Origin: Rhodospirillales bacterium URHD0017
GTDB taxonomy: Bacteria > Pseudomonadota > Alphaproteobacteria > Reyranellales > Reyranellaceae
Reading direction: 5' to 3'
Assembly (NCBI GenBank): GCA_900110395.1
Contig: FODP01000007.1
Span: 1-64,000 of the forward strand
DNA length: 64,000 nt
Position numbers and translations under genes: made by a program. The notes below the pieces were generated by a model that saw nothing but the letters and a program-made list of their open reading frames with translations, searched no databases and was not told the DNA's origin. Positions 1 to 9,175 of the stretch are shown here, piece by piece. The number at the start of each line of letters is the position of its first letter. Positions within the stretch are counted from its first letter, which is position 1.

Positions 1-220
1 CCAGGATCGCCGGATCGATCGCCGGACGGCCGCTCGACGACACCGTCGTCTGCACCCGGCCGTACAGCTCCGACAGGTCCAACTCCTCGACGTAGTCCCA
101 CACCTGGCGTGCCCGATGTTCGAACGACAGAAGATCGTCCAGACTGCTCTGTTGGAACTCGATCTGCGTCCGCACCGCCGTCTCCAGACGCAAGCCGGCC
201 GGTCTGCCCTTTGCCATCAT
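1..220 (-). CDS. Transposase N-terminus, IS1182-like, partial at left edge
   Basis: This reading frame starts at 220 (or the adjacent ATG at 217) on the minus strand and is still open at base 1, so only about 73 residues are visible. The peptide contains RARQVWDYVEELDLSELY followed about 10 residues later by GRPAIDPAIL. That layout is typical of the N-terminal region of IS1182-type DDE transposases. The DDE catalytic core would lie outside the window, so whether the element is intact cannot be judged. A nested palindrome lies between it and the M20 gene. Family assignment rests on motif recall only. Confidence 0.65.
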   Translation of the reverse strand, partial: MMAKGRPAGLRLETAVRTQIEFQQSSLDDLLSFEHRARQVWDYVEELDLSELYGRVQTTVSSSGRPAIDPAIL

Positions 221-293
221 GACCTCGCTGAACTGTCCTACAGATCAGCGAATCAAAACTTCCGCCCCCTTGCCAGTGGTTTCTTCACAACCT

Positions 294-413
294 CTCCAGT
301 GGCGCGTCATGATCTTCCGGACCGCGAGCTTCCAGCTCGCTCATGAGCATGAGCGCGCAGGATGCGCGCGGTCCTTAAGAGCATGAGATGACGCGCCACT
401 GGAGTGGCGCGTC
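294..413. repeat. Nested palindromic repeat, family A copy 1
   Basis: A 17-bp perfect inverted repeat (294-310 with 388-404) encloses two further hairpins. One has stem GAGCT around TCC, the other GCGCGCA around GGA. They are separated by the ATGAGCATGAG core. The right outer arm also forms its own hairpin, GACGCGCCACT-GG-AGTGGCGCGTC (390-413). The element ends five bases before the stop codon of the M20 gene. The same design recurs at 25036, 38527 and 39851. Confidence 0.8.
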
Positions 414-417
414 CCAG

Positions 418-1611
418 CTACGCGGCGTTGCCCAGCTCCACCTGCACCAGGTTGACCCAATAGGCCGCGCCCGTGGTCAGGATGCGGTCATTGAAATCGT
501 AGAGCGGCGAATGGACGTTGTGACAGCCGCCTTCGTCGGGGCCGCCATTGCCGATCATGATGTAGGCGCCCGGCTTCTTCTCCAGCATGAAGGCGAAGTC
601 CTCCGCGCCCGAGATGCGCGGCGTCTTGGGATCGACCTTGTCTCGTCCCACCGTCATCGCCGCGGCCTCGACCGCGAGTGACGTCTGCTCGACGGCATTG
701 ATCAATGCCGGATAGCGCCGCTGGTACTTGCTCTCCGCCGTGCAGCCGCCGGCCTGGGCGATGCCCGCTGCGACCTCGGCCAGTCGGCGTTCCAGGAGAT
801 CGCGCACCTCGGGCGAGAAGCTGCGCGCCGTGCCTTTGATCAGCACCTCGGACGGGATGACGTTGGGCGATCCGGCCGTGCCGGCGGCGATGTGGCCGAC
901 GCTCAGCACCGCGGCCTGGCTCGGCGGCACGTTGCGGCCGACGATGCCCTGCACGGCGACAATGAACTGGCCGGCGACGTAGGTCGGATCGGTGCCGCGA
1001 TCGGGCATGGCGCCATGACCGCCTGTGCCCCTGAAGGTGACTTCCCAGCTGTCGGACGAGGCCAGCATGGCGCCCGCGCGAATGGCGAAGGTACCGCTCG
1101 CGATGCCCGGCATGTTGTGCATGCCGTAGACGGCGTCGCAGTTGAACTTGTCGAACAGCCCTTCCTCGATCATCACCCGCGCGCCACCCAGCCCTTCCTC
1201 GGCCGGCTGGAAGATGAAGTGCACTGTGCCGGCAAAATCCGGTGCCGCGGCGAGATGCTTGGCCGCGCCCAGCAGCATGGTCGTGTGCCCGTCATGGCCG
1301 CAGGCATGCATCTTGTTGGCATGCACCGAGGCGTGGTCGAAGTCGTTCTTCTCCTGCAGGTGCAGCGCATCCATGTCGGCGCGCAGGCCGATCGTCTTCT
1401 GGCCCGGCCGCTTGCCCTTCAGCGTGCCGACCACGCCGGTCGTGGCCAGCCCGCGATGGACCTCGATGCCCCACGCCTGCAGCTTGTCTGCCACGATCTG
1501 CGCGGTGCGCTGCTCCTCGAACGCCGTCTCGGGATGGCGATGGATGTCGCGGCGGATGGCGGTGAGCTCGGTCGTGGAACCGGCGAGGAGATCGGGCGTG
1601 AAACGGGTCAT
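418..1611 (-). CDS. M20 family amidohydrolase (hippurate hydrolase / IAA-amino acid hydrolase type)
   Basis: A 397-residue cytosolic metallohydrolase that should cleave N-acyl amino acids or similar amides. The start at 1611 (MTRFTPDLL) is preferred over the longer open frame because AAGGAT lies just upstream and the family begins here. Metal-site motifs are clear: HACGHDGH at residues 102-109 (with the Cys typical of subfamily M20D), then QPAEEG, then SGAEDFAF and HNVHSPLYDFND near the C-terminus. Length fits the family (380-400). It is transcribed away from the his genes. Substrate is not evident; no dedicated transporter is adjacent. Confidence 0.9.
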   Translation of the reverse strand: MTRFTPDLLAGSTTELTAIRRDIHRHPETAFEEQRTAQIVADKLQAWGIEVHRGLATTGVVGTLKGKRPGQKTIGLRADMDALHLQEKNDFDHASVHANKMHACGHDGHTTMLLGAAKHLAAAPDFAGTVHFIFQPAEEGLGGARVMIEEGLFDKFNCDAVYGMHNMPGIASGTFAIRAGAMLASSDSWEVTFRGTGGHGAMPDRGTDPTYVAGQFIVAVQGIVGRNVPPSQAAVLSVGHIAAGTAGSPNVIPSEVLIKGTARSFSPEVRDLLERRLAEVAAGIAQAGGCTAESKYQRRYPALINAVEQTSLAVEAAAMTVGRDKVDPKTPRISGAEDFAFMLEKKPGAYIMIGNGGPDEGGCHNVHSPLYDFNDRILTTGAAYWVNLVQVELGNAA

Positions 1612-1768
1612 GGGGATCCTTGTGTTCGGCCGGCAGACTAGCCGCCGCTTTGCCGCTTTGCCATGCGACTCCAACAGCGCGACCGGCCCCTGAAACCGGC
1701 CTGTGATCGGCACCACGTTTGGACTAGATTGGCCGCCGGTCCGTCGTGGGTCGCAGGGAGAACTTCGC

Positions 1769-2056
1769 ATGACCTACAGGCTTTGGTGGACCGTCGGCTA
1801 CACCTGCACGTCGGAACGAGAGTTCCTCGCCACCAAGCACCGCCTGCTGCCGGCACCCTACGAAATGCTCGATGACGCGCTGCGCCGGGCCGGCCAGGTC
1901 GGCCGCGCCGGCGGCGTCGCCTGGCTGATCGAAGGCGACGACAAGACCCGTCTGGGGCGCGGCATGATCGAGCAGACGCTGCGCAAGCGCGGCCATGAGC
2001 TCGAGATCGAGGCCCAGCCGGCCGACCGGCGCGGGCGGCCGCCGCGCCGGGAGTAG
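1769..2056 (+). CDS. Hypothetical protein, 95 aa
   Basis: A small protein starting MTYRLWWTVGYTC, preceded by AGGGAG eight bases before the ATG. It is rich in charged residues, has a basic C-terminal tail (RRGRPPRRE) and no signal peptide or membrane segment. It lies 76 bp ahead of hisA on the same strand and could be co-transcribed with it. I do not recognise a family. Confidence 0.6.
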   Translation: MTYRLWWTVGYTCTSEREFLATKHRLLPAPYEMLDDALRRAGQVGRAGGVAWLIEGDDKTRLGRGMIEQTLRKRGHELEIEAQPADRRGRPPRRE

Positions 2057-2132
2057 GCGCACACGACGCACCGGGAGGGTGGGCACCAGAAGGGTGGCGC
2101 GAAGCGGCGCGACACGCTAAATCCGCGCCGCC

Positions 2133-2861
2133 ATGCTTCTGTTTCCCGCGATCGATCTCAAGGACGGCAAGTGCGTGCGCCTGTTGCGCGGCGACATGGC
2201 CAAAGCCACGGTGTTCAATGACAGCCCGGCGGCCCAGGCCAAGGCGTTCGCCAATGCCGGCTGCGAATGGCTGCACCTGGTCGATCTCAACGGCGCGGTC
2301 GAGGGCCATCCGGTCAATCGCGCCGCCGTCCAGAGCATCCTCAGGGAAGTGAACGTGCCGGCCCAGCTCGGCGGCGGCATTCGCACCATCGAGAGCATCG
2401 CCCAATGGATCGAGGCGGGCGTTCAGCGCGTCATCCTGGGCACGGTCGCGGTCAAGGAGCCGGGCCTGGTGAAAGCCGCCTGCAAGCAATGGCCGGGGCA
2501 GATCGCCGTCGGCATCGATGCGCGCGATGGCCTTGTCGCCGTCGACGGCTGGACCAAGCAGAGCACCGTGCGCGCGCTCGACCTCGCGCTCCGCTTTGAG
2601 GACGCGGGCATCGCCGCCATCATCTACACCGACATCGACCGCGACGGCGCCATGGGCGGCGTCAATGTCGACGCCACCGTGACGCTCGCCCAGCATCTCA
2701 CCACGCCGGTGATTGCGTCCGGCGGCGTCAGCTCGCTCGACGACCTGCGCGAGCTCAGGCCTGCCGAGGAATTCGGCATCATAGGCGCCATCGTCGGCCG
2801 CGCGCTCTATGACGGCCGCGTGACCGTGCCCGACGCCATCCGCGTACTGAAGGGCGACTAG
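2133..2861 (+). CDS. hisA: 1-(5-phosphoribosyl)-5-[(5-phosphoribosylamino)methylideneamino]imidazole-4-carboxamide isomerase HisA
   Basis: ProFAR isomerase, the Amadori-type isomerisation in histidine biosynthesis. The 242-residue (beta/alpha)8 barrel is complete. It starts [16 protein letters not shown] with the first catalytic Asp at residue 8 and carries the second at residue 129 in VGIDARDG. The phosphate-binding half-barrel signatures QLGGGIR (residues 78-84) and ASGGVSS are present, as is [11 protein letters not shown]. It is followed two bases later by hisF, so the two are surely co-translated. Confidence 0.97.
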   Translation: MLLFPAIDLKDGKCVRLLRGDMAKATVFNDSPAAQAKAFANAGCEWLHLVDLNGAVEGHPVNRAAVQSILREVNVPAQLGGGIRTIESIAQWIEAGVQRVILGTVAVKEPGLVKAACKQWPGQIAVGIDARDGLVAVDGWTKQSTVRALDLALRFEDAGIAAIIYTDIDRDGAMGGVNVDATVTLAQHLTTPVIASGGVSSLDDLRELRPAEEFGIIGAIVGRALYDGRVTVPDAIRVLKGD

Positions 2862-2863
2862 CG

Positions 2864-3637
2864 ATGCTCAAGGTGCGCATCATCCCCTGCCTCGACGTCA
2901 AGGACGGCCGCGTCGTCAAGGGCGTGCAATTCGTCGGGCTGCGCGACGCCGGCGATCCGGTCGAGCAGGCGCGCGTCTACGACGCCGCCGGCGCCGACGA
3001 GCTCACCTTCCTCGACATCACGGCGAGCCACGAGAACCGCGACACCATCCTCGACGTGGTGGCGCGCACGGCCGAGCAGTGCTTCATGCCGCTGACCGTG
3101 GGCGGCGGCGTGCGCCAGGTCGAGGACATCCGCCGCCTGCTGCTGGCCGGCGCCGACAAGGTCGCGATCAATTCGGCCGCCGTGGCGCGGCCGGAATTCG
3201 TGCGCGAGGCCGCCGAGAAGTACGGCGACCAATGCATCGTGGTATCGATCGACGCCCGCCAGACCATGCCCGGCAAGTGGGAGGTCTTCACCCATGGCGG
3301 CCGCAAAGGCACCGGGCTCGACGCCATCGACTGGGCCAGGCGCATGACCGACTCGGGCGCGGGCGAGATCCTGATCACCTCGATGGACCGCGACGGCACC
3401 AGGTCGGGCTTCGACCTCGCCCTCATCCGCGCGGTATCGGACGCCGTGCCGGTGCCGGTCGTGGCTTCAGGCGGCGTCGGCACGCTCGATCACCTGGTCG
3501 AGGGGATCGTGCAGGGCGGCGCCTCGGCGGTGCTCGCCGCCTCGATCTTCCATTTCGGCGAGTTCACCATCGCCCAGGCCAAGCAGCGGCTGGCCGAAGC
3601 CGGCGTTCCGATCCGACAAATCTCGCGCACCGCGTGA
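2864..3637 (+). CDS. hisF: Imidazole glycerol phosphate synthase cyclase subunit HisF
   Basis: Cyclase subunit of IGP synthase, which uses ammonia from its glutaminase partner HisH to make IGP and AICAR. It is full length (257 aa) with catalytic Asp11 in [14 protein letters not shown] and Asp130 in VVSIDAR. TVGGGVR and ASGGVGT mark the two phosphate sites. No hisH is present in the window; in many alphaproteobacteria it sits just before hisA. HisA and HisF are related half-barrel duplicates, which explains their visible similarity. Confidence 0.97.
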   Translation: MLKVRIIPCLDVKDGRVVKGVQFVGLRDAGDPVEQARVYDAAGADELTFLDITASHENRDTILDVVARTAEQCFMPLTVGGGVRQVEDIRRLLLAGADKVAINSAAVARPEFVREAAEKYGDQCIVVSIDARQTMPGKWEVFTHGGRKGTGLDAIDWARRMTDSGAGEILITSMDRDGTRSGFDLALIRAVSDAVPVPVVASGGVGTLDHLVEGIVQGGASAVLAASIFHFGEFTIAQAKQRLAEAGVPIRQISRTA

Positions 3638-3718
3638 TTTTGGCGTAGAATTGCCGCAGCGCTCCAGTAAGAGGCGCACGCAATCGCCCGTCCCCTCGGG
3701 CGTGGAGTACTTCCCCGG

Positions 3719-4108
3719 ATGGCCAAGAACAAGAAAGCCAAGAAAGCGCACAAGAAGCAGCGCGGCAACGGCGCTGCAAGCGGCGTCGACGAGCACGTGC
3801 TCGACCGGCTTTATCTCGTGATCGACAGCCGCAAGGGCGCCGACCCCGACACCTCCTACACCGCCCGGCTGTTCAGCCGCGGCCGCCAGCAGATCGCCAA
3901 GAAGCTGGGCGAGGAAGCCGTCGAGGCGCTGATCGAAGGCATCCGGGGCGACCGGCCCAAGCTCGTGGGCGAGAGCGCCGACATGCTCTACCACCTGCTC
4001 ACGCTGTGGGCGGCGACCGGCGTGAAGCCCAAGGCGGTGTGGACCGAGCTCGCTCGCCGCGAAGGCCTGTCGGGCATCGCCGAAAAGGCGTCACGCAAGC
4101 AGAAGTGA
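3719..4108 (+). CDS. hisE: Phosphoribosyl-ATP pyrophosphatase HisE
   Basis: Hydrolyses PR-ATP to PR-AMP, the second step of histidine synthesis. This 129-residue protein contains the all-alpha MazG-like core: [34 protein letters not shown] and [10 protein letters not shown], with the acidic metal-binding residues in the last two segments. It has an unusual N-terminal leader of about 20 residues that is almost all Lys/Arg ([17 protein letters not shown]). HisE alone, not fused to HisI, is the usual alphaproteobacterial arrangement. Confidence 0.93.
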   Translation: MAKNKKAKKAHKKQRGNGAASGVDEHVLDRLYLVIDSRKGADPDTSYTARLFSRGRQQIAKKLGEEAVEALIEGIRGDRPKLVGESADMLYHLLTLWAATGVKPKAVWTELARREGLSGIAEKASRKQK

Positions 4109-4151
4109 CCGGTCACGGTGACGGACCGCCGGCCCCGCGCTAAACCGGGGC

Positions 4152-4520
4152 ATGGCCGACTACGACCCCAACAACATCTTCGCCCGTATCCTGCGCGGCG
4201 AACTGCCGTGCAAGAAGGTCTACGAGGACGACCACGCGCTCGCCTTCCACGACATCAAGCCGCAGGCGCCGGTGCACGTGCTGGTGATCCCCAAGGGCGA
4301 GTACGTCTCGAACATGGATTTCAGCGCCACCGCGCCGACCGAGACCATCGCCGGTTTCTGGCGCGCCGTCGGCACCGTCGCCCGCCAGCTCGGGCTGGAG
4401 CAAGACGGCTATCGCCTGGTCGCCAACAACGGCGCCAATGGCGGCCAGATCGTCTTCCATTTCCACGTCCATATCGTCAGCGGCAAGCAGCGACCGCGCT
4501 GGGGTCGCGTCCACGAATGA
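4152..4520 (+). CDS. HIT family nucleotide-binding protein (HinT-like)
   Basis: A 122-residue histidine-triad protein, probably a purine nucleoside phosphoramidase or AMP-lysine hydrolase. The signature HxHxH is at residues 103, 105 and 107 (VFHFHVHIVSG). The N-terminal IFARILRGELPCKKVYEDD and the HVLVIPKG strand are typical of HinT. It closes the his cluster, an arrangement common in related genomes. Its TGA stop overlaps the ATG of the next gene (ATGA), implying translational coupling. Confidence 0.93.
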   Translation: MADYDPNNIFARILRGELPCKKVYEDDHALAFHDIKPQAPVHVLVIPKGEYVSNMDFSATAPTETIAGFWRAVGTVARQLGLEQDGYRLVANNGANGGQIVFHFHVHIVSGKQRPRWGRVHE

Positions 4521-5554
4521 TCGCGCGCCGCGCCCTGCTGGCGCTGGCCGCGCTTGCACCGACCGGGGCGCCAACGGCGGCAGGCGCGCAGCCGGCGCGG
4601 CCGCGCTTCTATGCCAAGGGCACCAAGCAGCGCGCCGTGCGCTTTGGCGGCAGCGACGGCGCCACGCTCGCCGGCACCTTGCTGCTGCCGATCTGGAGCG
4701 AGCTCGAGAAGGTGCCGGGCGTCGTGCTGGTCGGCGGCAGCGGCCCGACCGATCGCGACGGCAACAACACGCTGATCCCTGACCGCATCGATCTCCTGAA
4801 GCAGATCGCCCAGCTTCTGGCCGAGGCAGGCATCGCCAGCTTGCGCTACGACAAGCGCGGCATCGGCGCTTCGACGTCCAAGCCGCATGGCTCGATCGCC
4901 GAGTTGGAACGCTTCTTCTCCTGGGAGAATTTCGTCGGCGACGTGGTGGCGGCGCAGGCCGAGCTGGTGAAGCACGACGAGATCAAGTCCTACGCCACCG
5001 CGCTGCTGGGACATAGCGAAGGCGGACTGCTGGTATTGGCCGCGGCGCCCACGATCACGAAGAACCCGCCGCACGGCATGGTGCTGGTGGCCACGCCCGG
5101 GCGGAAACTTGACGAGATCCTGCGCGCCCAGATCGGGCGCGGCGCCCCCAATCTCGTGGCGCCGGCCGATCGCGCCATCGCCGCCATCGAGGCGACCGGC
5201 CACGTGCCGGCCGACCTGCCGCGCGAGCTCGGCGCCCTGTTCCCGCCCTACGCCGGACCGTTCCTGCAGCGCCTGCTGGCGTTCGACCCGGCGCAGGCAC
5301 TGGCGGCATCGCGCCTGCCGTGCCTGGTGCTGCAGGGCGCCGGCGACCGCCAGGTGGTGCCCATGGAAGACGTGCAGCCCCTGATCGACGCGCTCGGCAA
5401 GCGCGATGCGCCCGGCGAGGCGGTGGTCATTCCCGCCGCCAGCCACAATCTCAAGCTGGCGCAATGGCCGACCGATGCCGGTTTCGCCGGACCGATCGCG
5501 CCCGCCGCCGCAGCCAAGCTCACGAGCTGGATGAAGCAGCTGCTCGGCGCCTGA
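4517..5554 (+). CDS. Secreted alpha/beta hydrolase (345 aa)
   Basis: A serine hydrolase with an N-terminal signal peptide (about residues 1-24, ending AAGAQ) followed by an alpha/beta-hydrolase fold. The nucleophile elbow GHSEGG places Ser at residue 167. LVGGSGPTDRDGNN supplies the oxyanion region, RYDKRGIGAS precedes the cap, and ASHNLK near residue 316 offers the catalytic His. The start was set by the ATGA overlap with the HIT gene and the signal peptide that follows. Likely an esterase or peptidase acting in the periplasm; substrate unknown. Confidence 0.85.
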   Translation: MIARRALLALAALAPTGAPTAAGAQPARPRFYAKGTKQRAVRFGGSDGATLAGTLLLPIWSELEKVPGVVLVGGSGPTDRDGNNTLIPDRIDLLKQIAQLLAEAGIASLRYDKRGIGASTSKPHGSIAELERFFSWENFVGDVVAAQAELVKHDEIKSYATALLGHSEGGLLVLAAAPTITKNPPHGMVLVATPGRKLDEILRAQIGRGAPNLVAPADRAIAAIEATGHVPADLPRELGALFPPYAGPFLQRLLAFDPAQALAASRLPCLVLQGAGDRQVVPMEDVQPLIDALGKRDAPGEAVVIPAASHNLKLAQWPTDAGFAGPIAPAAAAKLTSWMKQLLGA

Positions 5555-5601
5555 GGGGGCGCTTGATCGACCGCTGAAGCGGGTCGAGAGTGACACGTCG
5601 T

Positions 5602-5641
5602 TCATGCTCCTCTCCCCCGCTAGGGGGAGAGGAACATGAGA
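5602..5641. repeat. Palindromic repeat family B, copy 1
   Basis: The hairpin CCTCTCCCC / GGGGAGAGG (5609-5617 with 5624-5632) is flanked by TCATGCT on the left and AACATGA on the right, extending the imperfect dyad. A second copy with the same flanks is at 15616. It lies between the alpha/beta hydrolase stop and the TauD start, next to the AGGAGG tract used by the TauD gene. Confidence 0.65.
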
Positions 5642-5662
5642 GAAGGAGGAGGAGGAAGCGGC

Positions 5663-6529
5663 ATGGCCGTGACGGTGCGTCCGGTGAGCGAGGCGGTGGG
5701 CGCGGAAATCTCCGGCGTCGATCTGCGATCACTGAGCGATCAGGACTTCGCGGCGATCGAGCAGGCCTGGACCCGGCATTCGATGATCCTGCTGCGCGGC
5801 CAGCAGCTCGGCGATGACGACCTTCTGGCCTTCAGCCGCCGCTTCGGCGAGCTCGACCCGCCACCCAACCAGGAACGCGGCCGCATCAGCCCGCCCGGCT
5901 ATCCCGACATCTACGTCGTATCGAACGTGCTCGACGCCATGGGCGATCCGATCGGCGCCCTGGGGGCGGGCGAGGCGGCATGGCACACCGACATGAGCTA
6001 TCTCGATACGCCGCCCGACGCCTCCATGCTCTATTCGCTGGAGATTCCGGAAAGCGGCGGCAACACCTCGTTCTGCGGCATGCAGGCGGCGTGCGATGCC
6101 CTGCCGGCCGATCTCCGGCGGCGGATCGAGGGGCGGCGCGTCAAGCACGACGGCACCTACAATTCGGGCGGCTACCTGCGCAAAGGCGTGACGCCGACCG
6201 ACGATCCCATGGCGGCTCCCGGGGCGTGGCACCCGGCGATCCTGCGTCATCGCGGCAACGGCCGCGCCACGCTCTATCTCGGGCGGCGGCGCAACTCCTA
6301 CGTCGAGGGCTACTCGCCCGAGGAGTCCGACGCGCTGCTGGCCGAGCTGTGGGCGCACATCATCCAGCGGCGCTTCATCTACGAGCACGTCTGGAAGCTG
6401 GGCGACCTCGTGATGTGGGACAACCGCTCGACCATGCACCGCCGTGACGAGTTCGAGGGCACGGCCCGGCGCATCATGCATCGCACCCAGATCAAGGGCA
6501 CGATGAAGCCCGTGGCCTTCGTGGCCTGA
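5663..6529 (+). CDS. TauD/TfdA family Fe(II)/2-oxoglutarate dioxygenase
   Basis: A 288-residue non-haem iron dioxygenase that hydroxylates a small organic substrate with 2-oxoglutarate and oxygen. The iron facial triad is visible: His108 and Asp110 in WHTDMSY, and the distal His259 in RSTMHRRD. RRIMHRTQIKG supplies the 2-oxoglutarate-binding Arg. The ATG at 5663 is preferred because AGGAGGAGGAAG lies just upstream; another in-frame ATG at 5636 would add nine Gly-rich residues. It is followed 24 bp later by the FAD oxidase. The family covers taurine, sulfonate and herbicide ether cleavage; this substrate is unknown. Confidence 0.9.
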   Translation: MAVTVRPVSEAVGAEISGVDLRSLSDQDFAAIEQAWTRHSMILLRGQQLGDDDLLAFSRRFGELDPPPNQERGRISPPGYPDIYVVSNVLDAMGDPIGALGAGEAAWHTDMSYLDTPPDASMLYSLEIPESGGNTSFCGMQAACDALPADLRRRIEGRRVKHDGTYNSGGYLRKGVTPTDDPMAAPGAWHPAILRHRGNGRATLYLGRRRNSYVEGYSPEESDALLAELWAHIIQRRFIYEHVWKLGDLVMWDNRSTMHRRDEFEGTARRIMHRTQIKGTMKPVAFVA

Positions 6530-6553
6530 ACGACAACAACAACCGGAGGAAAC

Positions 6554-8143
6554 ATGCGGCGGCAGAAGAAGTTCTATGCCTGGGGCTACGCCGACGAGGA
6601 CCTGACGCCGGAAGAGATCAAGCCCTGGGAGGCCGAGATCGCCCAGCGCTACGGCCTCAACGGCTTCGACGTCACGCCGCCGCCCAGGCCCGAGGAGATC
6701 GCGCTGCGCGCGCCGCGCATGGCGGTGCCCGATGCCTTGAAGGATATCGTGCGCACCGATCACCTGACGCGCCTCGAGCACAGCTACGGCAAGGCGGGCT
6801 TCGACACGACGCGCATGTTCATGCGGCAGGTGCCAAACCCGCCCGATGCCGTGGCTTTCCCCGAAAACGAGCAGGACGTCGTGCGCCTGCTCGACTGGTG
6901 CGACAAGATCGGCGCCAAGGCCATCCCTTATGGCGGCGGCTCGTCGGTGGTGAAAGGCATCGAGCCCAGTGCCGCGTTCGACAAGGTGGTGACGATCTCG
7001 ACGCGCCACATGGACAAGGTTCTGGAAGTCGATGCGGTGAGCCACGCCGCGCGCATCCAGGGCGGCATCTACGGGCCCGCCATCGAGGACCAGCTGCGCG
7101 ACAGTCCCTTCACCATGCGCCACTACATGCAGGCCTATCGTTGCTCGACCCTGGGCGGCTGGATCGCCACACGCTCGGGCGGCCACTACGCCACGCTCTA
7201 CACGCACATCGACGACTTCGTCGAAAGCACGCGTGTGGTGACGCCGGCCGGCACGCTGGAGACGCGCCGCCTGCCCGGCTCCGGCGCCGGTCCCAGCCCC
7301 GACCGCCTGTTCCTCGGCTCCGAAGGCATCTTGGGCATCATCACCGAAGCCTGGGTGCGCCTGCGCAAGAAGCCGAGCTTCCGCGCCTCGGCCTCGGTGC
7401 GCTTCAAGAGCTTCTTCGACGGCGCCGATGCGGTGCGCGAGATCACCCAGGCCGGGCTCTATCCCGCCAACTGCCGGCTGCTCGAAGCGCGCGAGGCGCT
7501 GCCCAACATCCCGTGGAGCAGCGAGGAGGCCGTGCTCGTGTTGGCCTTCGAATCCGCCGACCACCCGCTCGATGCCTGGATGAAGCGCACGCTGGAGATC
7601 TGCGCCGGGCACGGCGGCGTGCCCGAGCCCGGCGCCGACGACGAGAACGCCCATCGCTCGGGCGCCGCCGGCGCCTGGCGCAACAAGTTCATCCGGGCGC
7701 CGCACTACGGCGAGCACGCCGTGGCGCGCGGCATTCTCTCCTCGACCTTCGAGACGTCGATGACCTGGGAGCGCTTCCGCGACTTCCATCAGAAGATCAC
7801 GAAGATCACGCAGGACACGATCAAGCGCGTGACCGGAAGCGACGGCACCGTCACCTGCCGCTTCACCCACGTCTATCCCGACGGCCCCTGCCTCTACTTC
7901 ACCTTCGGCGGCATCCTGGACAAGCGCATTGCGCTCGATCAGTTCATGGAGGTGCTGTCGACCTGCACGGCGGCCACCGTCGAGCTTGGCGGGACGACCA
8001 CGCACCATCATGCCGTCGGTCGCTTCCACCGGCCGTTCTACGACAAGCAGCGGCCCGAGCTGTTCGCCCGGGCGCTGCGCGGCGCCAAGCGCGAGCTCGA
8101 TCCCAAGGGCATGATGAATCCCGGCGTGCTGATCGATCCATGA
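6554..8143 (+). CDS. FAD-binding oxidase, alkyl-DHAP synthase / glycolate oxidase GlcD type
   Basis: A 529-residue flavoprotein of the vanillyl-alcohol-oxidase fold. The FAD-binding PP loop is PYGGGSSVVKG, followed by STLGGWIATRSGGHYATLYTHIDD, which closely resembles alkyldihydroxyacetonephosphate synthases. GSEGILGIITEAW closes the FAD domain. The C-terminal TTTHHHAVGR matches the His-rich active-site segment of AGPS. AGPS proper forms ether lipids, but bacterial relatives mostly oxidise 2-hydroxy acids, so the reaction is uncertain. AGGA lies 6-9 bases before the ATG. It probably forms an operon with the dioxygenase. Confidence 0.87.
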   Translation: MRRQKKFYAWGYADEDLTPEEIKPWEAEIAQRYGLNGFDVTPPPRPEEIALRAPRMAVPDALKDIVRTDHLTRLEHSYGKAGFDTTRMFMRQVPNPPDAVAFPENEQDVVRLLDWCDKIGAKAIPYGGGSSVVKGIEPSAAFDKVVTISTRHMDKVLEVDAVSHAARIQGGIYGPAIEDQLRDSPFTMRHYMQAYRCSTLGGWIATRSGGHYATLYTHIDDFVESTRVVTPAGTLETRRLPGSGAGPSPDRLFLGSEGILGIITEAWVRLRKKPSFRASASVRFKSFFDGADAVREITQAGLYPANCRLLEAREALPNIPWSSEEAVLVLAFESADHPLDAWMKRTLEICAGHGGVPEPGADDENAHRSGAAGAWRNKFIRAPHYGEHAVARGILSSTFETSMTWERFRDFHQKITKITQDTIKRVTGSDGTVTCRFTHVYPDGPCLYFTFGGILDKRIALDQFMEVLSTCTAATVELGGTTTHHHAVGRFHRPFYDKQRPELFARALRGAKRELDPKGMMNPGVLIDP

Positions 8144-8174
8144 GCGTGCTAGTGGAAGGACGACGCATTCCGCG

Positions 8175-8963
8175 ATGATCGACCGCCTCTACGCTCTTCC
8201 CGACTGGGCGCTGCTCGCGTTCTGGGCGGCCCTCCTGGCGGGCCTCATGGTGGCGCTGCCGTTCCTGACGCAGCGCATGCCGTGGCTGCGCCCCAACCCG
8301 GAGAACAGCGACTTCGTGCTGCGCCTGCAGGCCACGCTGTTCACCATCACCAGCTTCGTTATCGCCTTCACCCTGGTCCAGGCCGAGTTCAACTTCCGCA
8401 AGGTCGACGCCCTGATCTCGGCGGAGGCCTCGCACATCAACCGTCTCGATCGCCTGCTGGTGCGCTATGGCGGCGGCGCGGATGACGACATGCGGCCCCT
8501 GCTCCTCGCTTATGCGCTGTCGGTGGTTGCCCACGAGTGGCCGGAGCTTCTGGCAAATGGACGCGGCAGCGACAAGACCCAGCAGGCGTTCGTGGGGTTC
8601 TCGCGCGGCGTCCTCGCCCTCGAGCCCGGGCCTGGCCGGCAGACCAACATCCATGCCGAAATCCTGCGCTCCTTCGACGCCGTCGCCGAGGCACGCGATG
8701 GACGGCTGAACGCGGTGACGGTGTCGCTGTCGGCCACCTTCTGGCAGGCCATATTGTTCGCCGTCGTGATCCTGCTGTTCGTCAGCAGCCTGGTCGAGCG
8801 TACGCGCTTTCGCGCCATCGTCATGGGCTGCCAGATGGCCGTGCTCGGCGCCTTCATCGGCTTCGTGTTCATCATGGACCAGCCCTTCAAGGGACAGTCG
8901 GCCGTCGATCCGCAGGCGATCGAGCAGATCATCTCGACCATCGAGGGGCGCAAGGGCCGCTAG
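8175..8963 (+). CDS. DUF4239 (bestrophin-like domain) membrane protein
   Basis: A 262-residue protein with two N-terminal membrane helices (about residues 13-33 and 47-67) and two C-terminal ones (about 183-203 and 210-232), separated by a helical cytoplasmic section. NFRKVDALISAEASHINRL after the second helix matches DUF4239 proteins, which have the same 2+2 topology. No biochemical function is established for the family. It follows the FAD oxidase by 31 bp and may belong to that transcript. Its last codons form part of a 15-bp direct repeat that recurs at 12160. Confidence 0.8.
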   Translation: MIDRLYALPDWALLAFWAALLAGLMVALPFLTQRMPWLRPNPENSDFVLRLQATLFTITSFVIAFTLVQAEFNFRKVDALISAEASHINRLDRLLVRYGGGADDDMRPLLLAYALSVVAHEWPELLANGRGSDKTQQAFVGFSRGVLALEPGPGRQTNIHAEILRSFDAVAEARDGRLNAVTVSLSATFWQAILFAVVILLFVSSLVERTRFRAIVMGCQMAVLGAFIGFVFIMDQPFKGQSAVDPQAIEQIISTIEGRKGR

Positions 8964-8964
8964 C
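8950..8964. repeat. 15-bp direct repeat, left copy
   Basis: GCAAGGGCCGCTAGC spans the stop codon of the DUF4239 gene and recurs exactly at 12160-12174, after the Bug gene fragment. The pair brackets the S53 peptidase gene. This could be a target duplication or a chance match; 15-mers can repeat by chance in 64 kb of biased sequence. Confidence 0.35.
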
Positions 8965-9175
8965 CGCGGCCGGCGGACGAGCCGCGTTGGGCTTCACATT
9001 CCCGCACAACCTCGGCAGTAATCGGGCACCGCATCTTTGAGCGTTGCGAGCGGACGTCCGCCTGTAGCATGATTGGCGTCCCGCGCCGCCATGGCCCTTC
9101 CGCGGTCGCTCTTTTCCACGATCTCTTTTATCGAAGCGCGCGCTCAAGTTCGCGACCTCGCAAGGAAGGCCTCAA

